A stretch of 64,000 nt of DNA, taken from NCBI RefSeq assembly GCF_001661265.1, contig NW_017566992.1:775514-839513 (forward strand), read 5' to 3'. Each line of letters starts with the position of its first letter. Positions within the stretch are counted from its first letter, which is position 1. Below, piece by piece: positions 19,801 through 29,640 of the stretch. Position numbers and translations under genes: made by a program. The notes beneath the pieces are model-generated. The model had not been told where the DNA came from, did not search any database, and saw nothing but the letters and a program-made list of their open reading frames with translations. The stretch comes from Saitoella complicata NRRL Y-17804. Taxonomy: Eukaryota > Ascomycota > Saitoellomycetes > Saitoellales > Saitoellaceae.

Positions 19801-21496
19801 TCAATCTGTGTGAACTCTCAAAGTCATGCCAACCCAACCATGCCTTCTCCCCTTCACCAAACACCGGAACCAAACACCTAACCCTCTGCCAAGCACCCAA
19901 CCCAACCATCCCTCCTCCCGTACGTCCCTCCCCCCCTCCCGACTCTGCCCTACCCTACTACCACCCTACTACCCTACCACCATCCACAACCACCACCCAC
20001 AACCACCACCCACCACACCCAGGGACGCGAACACCCTCCGAAGGCTAACCTGCGCAAGCGACACTCGAGGTGGTACATGAAGTACCCTTCCTTGACTCCT
20101 CGAGCCATCCTACCAGTTGGTGACGCCGAAGCATGGGCCCCCCGGACAGGAACAATCCCACTGTGCAATGGAACGGGCAAACGCAAGCTTCGCTCGACCT
20201 CAGACATCAACGTCCCAATGACCGAAAACAGCATGATGCACCCTTCAAACTTCTTTGAGTCCAAGGTGGTACCGCCCATTGTCCTGCACGAGAGGAGATA
20301 CTACGGTGTCGGCATTGCCAGTTATCGTCGTCTCTATCCCGTGCCTCGAGGGTACTCCTTCCTTTCTCCTTGGACCCAACCAGTGTGCACTGCAGCTCCC
20401 AGAGTGCGACAGAGGCTGCGTTCGCTGAGGAGAAGAAAATAATGGAGTGGGAGGGCGAGGTTCATATAGTGGTGGGAAAGCCGCTGACGTCGATAGGTCA
20501 TGTTCATAACATGGTCATGGGGATACGTAATGGTCACGCACCAATAAAGCTGCCTGCTCCTCCTTTCCTATCTTGGCCTCCCATCTTTTGCCCAAAAGCG
20601 TTTTGCTCCATGGTCCGGCCCGGGTTTGCGGGCGGGGCATGTCTGTGATGCCAAGGCAGGCTTCTTGAGCATTACGTAAGCTGTTTTTGACTCTGGCTGT
20701 TCGATCCCATGAGCCTCCATACGGGAGCGACATGCCAAGACCGTGGCGGGTCACGATGGCAAGCATCCACGGCCAGGAAAGAGGTCGGCTTATCGTTTCC
20801 AAACCCCGCCGGTTTTATTCAACGCTAAGTAGGCCCCATGATCACCCATCCAGGAATGGACCAGATACTCAGGCGTTGCAGGATTGCATAATTCATCAAG
20901 CCTTGCTTCTGTGGGGCAAACCGTATCGTTTCTTCGTATTCCCTCTGAGACAGCGGCTGGCATGTAGGGGTTACTACGTAATCGCACAAACTGCTCGCCA
21001 ACGTGGGTATTTGACTTTTGATGCATATGGTGGAATACTATCGGTCTACTCCACCTCCGGCACTTCCCAATGTAGAAAGACACTATAGAGGTATCCCAAT
21101 AGCCTTGGCATGATCATGAGGCCTGCTAAACCTTCTGTCAGCGCGGGGTAAGCCAATACGACATGGACGACGCTGTTGGGCCTAGCACTACCATTTCCAC
21201 TATTGCAAAGCTTTGAGAATGGCAGTCCTCAGCTATACACACTGTTAGTTCCCACGGTCCTGCTTTCCATCGTTCGGTCTGTCGCCTGTCTGTCAAGTAG
21301 AACCCGCAGGAAGAGAGTAGAGCGGGAGACAATGGGACATTCTTTTGAACGTAATATATATTCACTGAAGACAATTACCCATCCCTGAAACAAACAAAAA
21401 CAAAAACGCAATATGAACCAATCCAGAACCTCTCGCTGCTATCGTGCATCTTCGTAACCTCAAACAATGATGGAACCTGCCCTACTGATTTTTATC
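16900..21496. other. Gene-poor island segment
   Basis: In 4.6 kb I find only short frames without recognisable domains, consistent splice structure or known repeats, apart from a CA/CCA-rich low-complexity tract near 19.95-20.02 kb. No reverse transcriptase, integrase or transposase motifs were seen. It may hold decayed copies of island genes too diverged to read by eye. Confidence 0.5.
19951..20020. repeat. CCA/CTAC-rich low-complexity tract
   Basis: The sequence runs from CCCTACTACCACCCTACTACC to CCACAACCACCACCCACAACC. It is simple-sequence-like with an imperfect period, not a canonical CCCTAA telomere repeat. Confidence 0.75.
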
Positions 21497-22494
21497 TTAA
21501 CTACGGGACTTCACATCCTCATCTCCTTCCGTGATCGCCTCCATGCGATCTGGGTTGGGCGTCATCTCCTCGACCTTAAGGTCGATGATCACTCGCTTGT
21601 TGGGTTCAGCCGCGGTCTTGATCCCCGAGATGGTCGAGGAGTGGCTAGCTTCAGCAACATCCCTTTTCAACAGCTTGTCCAGCTCATCGGCCTTCTGCCT
21701 TCTGGCCTTGACATCCTTATCCCACGTCGCCAGCAACATCTTGTTCCTCCCGGAAAGAGCGTCTGGTCCGGTCTCACTACAATTCTTGGATCCGGGTGTG
21801 ATAAAAGAGAGGAAAGAGGTGTCGAACATCGCAGAAGGGCCCGTCCCAATCTGGTGCCACGAGGACGGACGTGCCGCTAATGTCGACACTATGCTGTTGG
21901 ATGTAGGCGTCCACAGGGACGACGGAGCGAGCCCATGTTCAGTCGGCGCTGTGTTTTTCTTCGCCGGCGGAGAGGCAAGTGGACGACGCTCGGGACTCTG
22001 CTCCCTGCTGGAGTCATCGACGTCAAACACCTCTCTGTAACTCCTCTTGACAGGAGCAAGAGGGGCGATTGCAGGTGTAGGAGGGAGTGGGGGTGGTAGG
22101 CCAGCCCGAACCGGGGGAGGCTGTGAAGGGGCCGCTTGGACAGCCTGGACCGGGGAAGGCGGTGTAGTGGTGGTCGCGGTAGTCACAACGGGAGGGGCCT
22201 CGATGGGGCCCTGACGAAGGCTGACCCTCTGGTAGATGGGTCGCTTGCAGGGCAACAACCTGCCGTGGTAGCAGCCTCCACAGACGTATCGTATGTGGTT
22301 GCGTCGGTCGGGGGTTGTTCTGTAGCGACAGCAATGTCAGCTTCCCTCGGCAAGCAATCGATCGTTATTGAGGTTGTTGCGTACCTGGAGATATAAACCT
22401 GGGCACCCGGGTTGAGAAAACGTTTGCGGTTACAGACCGTGCACTGGTAACTGGTCATGGTGATCAGTACCGGGAGATGCTGATCATTGGACAT
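21497..22494 (-). CDS. Island zinc-ribbon family protein, copy A
   Basis: Unknown family. Two exons, 22385-22494 and 21497-22319, flank a 65-nt phase-2 intron (GTACGC...TACAG); together they encode 310 residues exactly in frame. The first exon carries SYQCTVCNRKRF and the second opens with RNHIRYVCGGCYHGRLLPC, giving a C-x2-C...C-x2-C pattern that would bind one zinc. After this comes a Pro/Thr/Ala-rich linker, then a charged C-terminal half (RNKMLLATWDKDVKARRQK, and RVIIDLKVEEM). The start is the ATG at 22494; a second Met at 22458 is possible. It faces the basic-protein gene at 22.9 kb head to head. A nuclear nucleic-acid-binding role is plausible, but nothing shows it directly. Confidence 0.6.
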
Positions 22495-22855
22495 ATTGTC
22501 CACCTTAGAGAAATCTGTTCTTGGTTTGGCTGTGGGTGCGATTCGCAGTTGCAACGAACAATGGACGGCGGCGGCTTTGGTCTCAATGATTCTGGGGAGC
22601 CAAGGATTGCGAGGAAACCCCCGCTTGACATTGGCCAAGATTTTGCGGTTTAGGGCCACTTAAGCTGGGCTTCGTGCTCAATGCGCATTCCCGTCCGTCC
22701 CCATCCGTAAGCTTCCTATCGCACCTTTCCAATGATCAGCGTCGAATGCCGCGCTGTATGCTCCATAGCAGCGTTGAAATGGACCGGCTGACCGTACACC
22801 TATCTCCGTCTAAGGCGGTGGAGGCCAAGGTCCTTCTACCTGGACGTACTTTCCG
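22495..22855. promoter_or_regulatory. Divergent promoter of island pair A
   Basis: About 360 bp between the start codons of the zinc-ribbon gene (-) and the basic-protein gene (+). The equivalent spacer in pair B is 271 bp. Co-regulation of the two is suggested by the arrangement. Confidence 0.4.
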
Positions 22856-23422
22856 ATGAAAGCAGCCACCCTAGGTACTACGCTATCCAACCAAGTATTG
22901 GAGGACGCCGAGTATCAAGAACGAATCGTCAGTATGGGAGGTAAAAAGAACCGTCATAATCAGCGTCTGATGAAGGCCGACATCGTCAAGCGTTGGCAAG
23001 GCTACCTCCCGCCTCGCGAGAGGATGCTGCGTTACGGTTGGAGGGACCTCAACCCGGCAAACGATCTCACGGAATCAGAGTTGGACCATCAGAACAGGGA
23101 GAGGATCGAGGCAGCAAAGGGAGCACAAGGTCGACCTCGCGTTGCTGAAGACCGCTTACGCCAGGCCAAAGAGCGTAAGGCTGACCAGGCCGCAAGGAAG
23201 GCAGCTCACGTGCAATGGCGCCGCCAGCAGAAGCAACGAGCGGCCATCCTGAGGGCCGAGATGGAGGCAAGGGATAACGATCCCCCGGAGAAGTGTTCTG
23301 CCCCCGTCGGTGAATATCACCCCTTCGAACCCTTGACCGGGGGATCTCTGCTGGCGAGGAAGAGGAAGCAGCTAAATCAATGGAAGAAAGCGATCGCGCG
23401 TACTGGGAGGAACGAGGAGTGA
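22856..23422 (+). CDS. Island basic protein, copy A (LPPRERMLRYGW family)
   Basis: Unknown family, intronless, up to 188 residues. The more likely start is the internal ATG at 22934 (162 residues, MGGKKNRHNQ...), because the related copy at 25.2-25.8 kb begins at the matching place (MAKSKREKSL). The signature is GYLPPRERMLRYGWRDLNP. It is followed by a long Arg/Lys/Ala/Gln-rich, helix-prone and probably coiled-coil stretch and a C-terminal block RKRKQLNQWKKAIAR, which recurs as AELAKWKKKHKK in copy B. The strong positive charge suggests nucleic-acid binding or a nuclear/nucleolar location. It is divergent from the zinc-ribbon gene. Pairing recurs elsewhere in the island, so the two products may act together. 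Confidence 0.6.
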   Translation: MKAATLGTTLSNQVLEDAEYQERIVSMGGKKNRHNQRLMKADIVKRWQGYLPPRERMLRYGWRDLNPANDLTESELDHQNRERIEAAKGAQGRPRVAEDRLRQAKERKADQAARKAAHVQWRRQQKQRAAILRAEMEARDNDPPEKCSAPVGEYHPFEPLTGGSLLARKRKQLNQWKKAIARTGRNEE

Positions 23423-24718
23423 GACGGCTGTTTTGGTGTTTTACGGTGATGCTTTTGTCTTTTATGAGATATATCTCTACTTCGTTGCATACAATATCAT
23501 CAACCCAAAGCCCATTCGTTTTCCTTTTGCTCATGCTATCCTGTCCTGTCCTATCCTCATCATCCACCATCACCACGCATTGATTGACCCGCGAGACGAT
23601 GTAGACAATTCCGCCATAACACCGCGGGAAACTATATGCCATGAATCGCAGAGGTTTCCCAGACACGTACAACACTCCTCCAAGCGCAACAGACATCCAC
23701 GACCATTTTACTTCCGACTCTCAGGATCCACCGTCATCCCCGCCTCCTCCTCCTCCTCCGCATCCTCTCCGTCATCTTGCCCTTCACCCGCTCCTTCTTT
23801 CAAGAACGAAGAACTCAATGAAAGTGCTGAAACCTTGTCAGCAGAAGACTCCGAGGGTCGTGGATACCATCACGATGGTTCAGGGAGAAGTGACACAGCA
23901 TGGTTTGCAGCGGTAATCATCGTAGGCGAAGGACAAGGACTCAGTGCCGAAGGAAAGACTTAGTTGCTCACAGAAGCTCCATATAGCTGACATTGTAACA
24001 GAGGCGAACGCGGCGAAGAGTAGTTGACATGAATTTTTGATGAGCGTACCGCGGGCGTTTTTTCCGATGTGCCAGGCAACTCCAAAGTCACCGAGTGAGG
24101 TACGCTAAACAATCGCTTCAGTATTCCGGAAAGACTCCAAGACACGTTTGAGGTCACCCAGTTGCGTCTCTCGCAGACAATGAGCACGCGTTTCAAATCT
24201 CCAAACAAAGGAAGGGTTAACAATCAAGAGAAGCCACGCATAAAGAGAACAGAATCGCTAAACACGACGAGAGATTGCTTCGTTAAGATGAGACATCCAC
24301 TCAGCTTAAAGAAGCTTACTGTGTCGTGTCTTCCTGCCAGACGATGCCACGGCCCGCGCAAGATCAATTTCGCTCAGAGAGCGCTTGGCAGACAAAGCCC
24401 AATAACGGTCGAGATAGGAGCAGCCAACGGGAACATCCTGGCAACCAGATCCGCCGTCAAAGCGCGTGAAGCCGTCGTGAGGCAAGGTCAGCAAGTATTG
24501 TCTCGTAGGCAGCGTCGAGGCTCGAGCACCGGCGATAGTGCACCGACAACCGTTACCCCACCGCTGTACAGCTGCCGCGAGTGACGCCCGACATCCCTGT
24601 CCACTGCCGACGACGTCCAACACTTCCACGATGAACCCAGGATGTTCGGAGGGAGGCGAAGGATCGTTGGGGAGAGCGGAGGTTCGCAGCGCGGCAGGCG
24701 AAAAGAGCCCGGCACTAG
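23423..24718. other. Island segment with only weak frames
   Basis: Contains a Pro-rich plus-strand frame starting at 23641 (91 residues) and a Lys/Arg-rich one starting at 24181 (134 residues, with ITVEIGAANGNILATRSAVK). Neither matches a family I know nor has clear splice or promoter signals. They may be chance frames or remnants. Confidence 0.35.
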
Positions 24719-24881
24719 TCAGGACGTCCTTCCAACAGGTGCCTCAACGAACAAGACGATGGCGAGTAGTATGGCGAAGCATATTCCAATGACTTGTAAG
24801 ACGATTAGAAAAAGGTCTTGCATACTTGGAAAACATACCTGACTTTGCGTTGTAGGCGTTGTGCACCGATAAGGAAGCCAT
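24719..24881 (-). CDS. Possible micro-protein with one membrane segment (38 aa)
   Basis: Two exons, 24839-24881 and 24719-24792, joined over a 46-nt intron (GTATGT...CAAG), read in frame. They encode MASLSVHNAYNAKS followed by a strongly hydrophobic segment (VIGICFAILLAIVLFV) and a short tail. It resembles a tail-anchored or small transmembrane peptide. The length is so short that chance is a serious alternative. Confidence 0.2.
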
Positions 24882-25178
24882 GGAGCATCGCTGATCCTTC
24901 CCGCCCTGTTCGTGGCCATCTGAATGGACAACTTCGCTCTGATTTTGCTTTGTTTCCAACAAATGGCTTTCGTGTGTATCGTCGCAGGTACCATGCTTCA
25001 TTTCGGGATGTACCCGAAGTTACTTCCCGGTGAAGGCACCGAGAATACGACGCGGTTCGCAAGCAGACGTCTTGGACAAAGGGTCTTCCGGTCTACAGTG
25101 GCAGAGTTCGAATGTGTTCAAGTAATTTGCAGTTCTTATTGAAAGCTAAGATACAATGGATCACTCAAGAGCTGTCCC

Positions 25179-25771
25179 TTATGGGCCGCCCCACCTGGTG
25201 TGGATCCGATACTTTCCTGGATATCCTTCGATCGGTATCTTCTCAAACCTCGTCTTTCCCTCCAGAACCTTCTTGTGCTTCTTCTTCCACTTCGCAAGCT
25301 CAGCCCTACGAATCCGCTTCTTGGAAATCTTTTCTCTCATCTTCAGAGTCTTTGCAGGCAACGGCACCCCCACGCGCGTCGAGTCGCTCATCGGGTCATC
25401 TTCGCAATCGGTGCGAGCTGGGGAGTTTGCAGCCTTCACTCTGTTTTCGGTTGGAATCTTGCCAGCCAAGAAGATCCCCAAATTATCGTTGTAGCCCTCA
25501 CGGAATTTGCGATTGGTGTCACGTCGGAAGTCCCGCTGGATTTTTTTGCGCTTGTCGTGATCAGCCTTTTTGCTGACGGGATCTTCGAGTCCCCCAGTGC
25601 CTGTTTCGGCGGCATCCCCATAAGCATCCTAAGTTCTGGCCTGTCGTCATGACTAGGATCCAAGTCATGCCACCCATACTTGCGTAGGCGCGAAGCGGGG
25701 GGAAGAATACCGATGCTGCGACGGGAGATGTCCCTCTTCTTGAGGCTCTTTTCGCGCTTGCTTTTGGCCAT
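25179..25771 (-). pseudogene. Island basic protein, copy B, reading frame interrupted
   Basis: Divergent partner of the zinc-ribbon gene at 26.0 kb, separated by 271 bp. The start MAKSKREKSLKKRDISRR and the motif GILPPASRLRKYGWHDLDP match GYLPPRERMLRYGWRDLNP of copy A. Coding-like sequence continues in another frame with basic stretches (KKADHDKRKKIQRDFRRDT, MREKISKKRIRRAELAKWKK) and ends at 25179. About one break is visible, and no convincing intron removes it. It may be a young pseudogene, a sequencing error or an unrecognised splice. Confidence 0.5.
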
Positions 25772-26042
25772 AGGTCTTTGGAAATTTGGTAGCGTTGCAG
25801 TTGGGGAAAGCTCACTCTGAGAGGACGTAAGCACTTGCGCATTCCCTTATACCCCTAGGGCGACCGGGCCGCGCCAAACCGGGCCGCGTCAAAGTTTCCT
25901 GCCAAGGCTGTGCAGCGCAAAATTTGCCTCCCAGATCTTGGAAGAAGTTTCCGTTGACCGTCATTGAAACGTCCGCCTTATCACGAGTTACCACTTCCCT
26001 ACGTGCCTTCGAGTCCCAACAGCACCGAACGCCAACGCAAAG

Positions 26043-27266
26043 ATGCAACGAGGTTGGATCTGTGAGCTGATCGAAGGCGAGGATGGATACTCTTACCCCA
26101 TTCATGGTGAGTACAAGTGCATCCGCTGCCACGCTTCTCGCCATTTTCAGTGGCACGAAACCGTTTACCGTTACATGTACTGTACACCCAAACCCTTTTT
26201 TGTGTGAAGAGAAGCTAATCCCTTATGGTACTACAGTCACCACGGTCAGAATCTCATATGCTGCTTGCCCTGTTACGAAAGGCCAGGAGGCCTTAAAAGG
26301 ACAAAAGCTCTTGACACGCGGAACATTGTCTGTTTTGTGAGGGCAGACTCCCCCGCTGCACCCGCAGCCCCCGAAGGTCCCACCCCGGTTGAGCAGGACG
26401 GCCGCATAGCACCTCAGGTGATCTCTCGTACCGGTGGAAATCCTGATATTCACCGTTTGCTTAACGAGTCACTCAGACTTCGTCGCCATGCAAAACTCGA
26501 CGTCAACAACGGGGCGGGTGACTGGATGTTTGGGACACTCTTCCGCCACCAAGAGACCGGAGGCTGTTGGTGCGTTACCGATGGTATTCTATATGACGAG
26601 CATAGCGCCGAGCAAGCCTTGACTGAGTATGAGTTCAAGGGGAACATTGATCCGCAGCCTTGGTTTGTGCGCAAGAGGAAGGAAGTTGCGTACGAGGATC
26701 CGGGGACCCCGTCTGTACATGAAAGCTACTACCACACGGGCGATGAGGATGACTCCTCTTCCGATACTTCCAGCACTTCCACTATCAGGGGGCGTTCGAA
26801 GGACGAGGATGAAGATGAGGATGAGAATGAAGGAGAGGATAATGAGGAGCAAACTGCCGCGGCCAGGCAGACTTTGGCTAAGCATCTCCATGAGAGGGCA
26901 GTTGAGTCGGGGTTTGCAACCACCGCGCCAGTGGGAAACATGAGTTCGACTTTCGCGTCTCACGCGCGGCCCCTGGACGACAAAGGTTTCCAGCGTGTTA
27001 TGAGGGTGAATGACCCCAACAATGAAGATGATGAGTCATTCACAGCGATCATCCGCCCCGCGGAGTCCATCTACGCCTTGGACCCCGAAACATTGAGGCA
27101 CGTCGATGCCGTTCTTCCCGCGTCCAATAAGGAACTGGCTGACTACTTGGTGCCGTTTGAGAAGGCGAAGTCCCTTTTCGTAGATGCGGAAGTGGTAACC
27201 TCGGCGGAGTTTGACAGTTTGAAGGAGGATTACCGAGAAGAAGCCCTTTACCTTTACTCGCATTGA
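26043..27266 (+). CDS. Island zinc-ribbon family protein, copy B
   Basis: Unknown family. Exons 26043-26176 and 26237-27266 flank a 60-nt phase-2 intron (GTACTG...TACAG); 387 residues. The first exon has GEYKCIRCHASRHFQW and the second opens HHGQNLICCLPCYERPGG, the same C-x2-C...C-x2-C layout as copies A and C with the intron between the pairs. The middle has DWMFGTLFRHQETGGCWCVTDG and a long Asp/Glu-rich tract (residues about 215-240). The C-terminal part is acidic. After the stop at 27266 a different frame stays open and coding-like for about 60 codons, Lys/Arg-rich, to 27435 (see findings). Its first-exon sequence also contains a GTGAGT, but using it would remove the first cysteine pair. 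Confidence 0.6.
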
Positions 27267-27435
27267 AAAAAAGATCGCCTACTTGAAGAACCGCAAAAGG
27301 AAACGCGAGCAGGAAGCCGCTGAAGGAGGTCAGGGTGGCCCTGCTAAGAAGAAGGAGAAGACCGTTGTGAGGTCCCGCCTGACTGCTGCATTGATTAGCA
27401 AGGCAGCAATTGAACAACCTGAGGCTGACCATTGA

Positions 27436-27937
27436 GTTGGGGTAGCAATCTGGTGCTTTACTAGGATCTAGTGCGATCAAGTTAAGTGGAAAGCATATGG
27501 CTTTGAAGTTTGGGGGATCGTAGTTCATTTTGCCGTTCGTTTCAATCAAAGTTGTTCTACATTCGTTTATACCCTCCCTTGCCCATTACGTAATCTGATA
27601 TACGTAGAAAAATCTCAAGAGCAGACAGTACGAACAACTCAATCAATGGAGACCGATTGTGAAAAAGATTTGATAGAGTAATCATCTTTCAATTGATGTT
27701 CAAGGGGTCTCTTACCTGGAATAATCAGGCGGAAACGTCTGGAACTAGGGTTGTTACCCGAAACCTGTAGGGCAGGGTTTACCCCGACGCACGCACAAAA
27801 CTTATTTCGTCGCCACTAGGGTTGCTGCGCCTGATTCGCCACTCCTGTTTTCTATAAAACCTTGGCCGCGCCCTCCCTGCCCTTGACAAAAACCACAAAC
27901 AACTGTACCAAGTCGACTTCCACAAACGCTCAAGAAG
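27436..27937. other. Intergenic island segment with TATA-like box
   Basis: I see no gene. TATAAAA at about 27853 lies 85 bp before the ATG of the small spliced frame that follows. Confidence 0.4.
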
Positions 27938-28278
27938 ATGCCCCGCCGTACGCAGGTGCACGGTGCGTCAGCCTTCAACATGGTTGGCAATTATCCTTGC
28001 GTTTAGAACTAGCCAGGCGCCTTGCGATACCGTTCAGTGACAGTCTTCTCGTCTCGTCATTGAACGCTGTCACAGGCGGAAGACAGAAACTTCACAGAAG
28101 AATTAGACGTCGCTGGATAGGCCGAGTCTCTTTCCCCCGCTATGCACCATGCTATTTGATCGAGGCAGTGACCCTGAAGCCACTTTATTTCTTCTTGTTT
28201 CAACCTGGGGGTTGGGTGCCTAAAGCTTTCGCGCGCGGGGAGCTGGCTTGCGAAACTGTTTGGTCCGATGTATGCTGA
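27938..28278 (+). CDS. Small spliced ORF, hypothetical (98 aa)
   Basis: Unrecognised. A good start context (CAAGAAGATGCC) lies about 85 bp below a TATAAAA box. Exon 27938-27962 encodes MPRRTQVH; a 44-nt intron (GTGCGT...TTTAG) joins in phase to an exon 28007-28278 encoding ARRLAIPFSDSLLVSSLNAV, a basic patch RRIRRRWIGR, and a hydrophobic, aromatic run LKPLYFFLFQPGGW. The promoter and splice signals support expression. The lack of any known family and the minimal intron length keep confidence low. Confidence 0.3.
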
Positions 28279-29295
28279 GAGTTCCTTGAAACTGAGAATG
28301 CCATCTGAGAAACATACAAATAACTGTGGGATCCGGAATCATGGGGGCTCAAAGGGATACAAATAACTGTGGGATCGGGAATCATGGAGTCGCAAAGGGA
28401 TACAAATAACTGCGGGATCGGGAATCATGGGGGCTCAAAGGGATACAAATAACTGTGGGATCGGGAATCATGGGGGCTCAAAGGGATGCTGAATTCAAAA
28501 ACGGTGATGATGTTTGAACTGAGCCGTTTGCCTCTCTTTTTCTTTTAGTTGTGTCTGCCCTCCTGACGGGAAGGCTCATCTAGAAGAATCGGAAAGGAAT
28601 GTTTCGTACCTTGTGTTAACCTGATCGTTGGAACTAAATGACGAGTATGTGTCGTAGTGCACTTCTTGATTACCTTCCGAAGGATCCAATGTTCACAGAA
28701 GTACGGACTTCGATGTACTACCGACAGCCCGCTGCAACGACGGATGAATCATGATGGCACGCCCAGTGTGCAGTATCGGTCCAACCCTTTGGAGCCAGCA
28801 GCTTCTCAAATCTTTAATGGCATAGCATCTCACTGCCAGACGTACAAAGGAAGACCTCTCATAGGTTCCACTGCACCATTCTACCGTTGTCGCCTTGACT
28901 GCGGTGTAGCGCTCCTTTGTTGCCACCCGGGCCTGCGCGTCTCTACGGTAACACATCTACAGCTTACGTGAGACGTTGAAGATGAAGATCAAGTCCAAGT
29001 ATATCTTTCGACACCTTCCAAGGGATTTTGAAACTGAATTTACACACCCGCGCAGGCGTTGCAGAATCAAGGGCGATGTGAACGCGGTACGCCGTTTGAT
29101 AGTCAATCCTATTGCTTCACCATCGCCCATTATCTTATCTATATAACGATTTGCCACTGTATGTCAACCTTTAAAACCTTCTCTTCTTCTTTGCGCCTCA
29201 CTTGCTTCAAGGAGCAACCAATATTCGAAAAAGAAAGAGAGGGTACTCGCCCAGCGAAGCATCACTGCAAATACGATAGTCCACTCAGTATACGT
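28279..29295. other. Island segment with a tandem repeat, otherwise empty
   Basis: Apart from the four-copy 43-bp repeat at 28314-28487 I see no gene. The part 29160-29290 resembles 31735-31815 (see the duplicated-block entries). Confidence 0.45.
28314..28487. repeat. Tandem repeat, 43-bp unit x4
   Basis: ATACAAATAACTGTGGGATC begins at 28314, 28357, 28400 and 28443, a constant period of 43. The units are nearly identical, including GGGAATCATGGGGGCTC. A few substitutions (for example TGCGGG in unit three, GAGTCGC in unit two) distinguish them. The unit is not a multiple of three and no frame is conserved across it, so it is a non-coding minisatellite. Confidence 0.95.
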
Positions 29296-29640
29296 TCATG
29301 AGGCCCGCCAGTGTCCTGTCTGAAACAATCGATGGGCGATTTGATTCAAATCACGGTAAGGATTAGAAGCATACTTGATGTCCACATTCAAGCCGTTCCC
29401 CTCGCAGAATGTGATAACGCATAAAGGGCAAGTCCTTTTACTCGGATCCTCAGGTGTCGTAACACTGGCCCTGATGGCGAGAGAGGTATAGATGAATAGC
29501 GATATACTGTCTGATGGGTCTTGGAAAACGACTTCCTTGAGCTGATCACGGCTTCCATCGCGGCAATTGCGCGGCTTTCCCTCCTTACTGCTGTGTGCGA
29601 AATTCTTCACGAAACTTTCCCATGTGCGTGCGAATCGCAA
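29296..29640 (-). pseudogene. Decayed island zinc-ribbon copy D
   Basis: SKRTCPLCVITFCEGNGLNV matches ERHCPSCGVRFCSANGLSV of copy C at 33.4 kb. It is followed at the same place and phase by the donor GTATGCTTC, which copy C also has. The sequence after the intron soon reaches a stop without the second C-x2-C, and no ATG opens the frame. It is therefore a truncated or decayed copy. The intron start is conserved at nucleotide level between D and C, showing that they share recent ancestry. Confidence 0.5.

Noticed and set aside
19951-20020. CCCTAC-rich tract as an internal telomere repeat
   Set aside because: The unit is irregular (CCCTACTACCA, CCACAACCACCAC) and is not a run of CCCTAA; better described as low-complexity.
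26100-26120. Intron donor GTGAGT early in zinc-ribbon copy B
   Set aside because: Using it would delete the first cysteine pair, which is the part conserved with the other copies; the later GTACTG donor gives the conserved phase-2 join.
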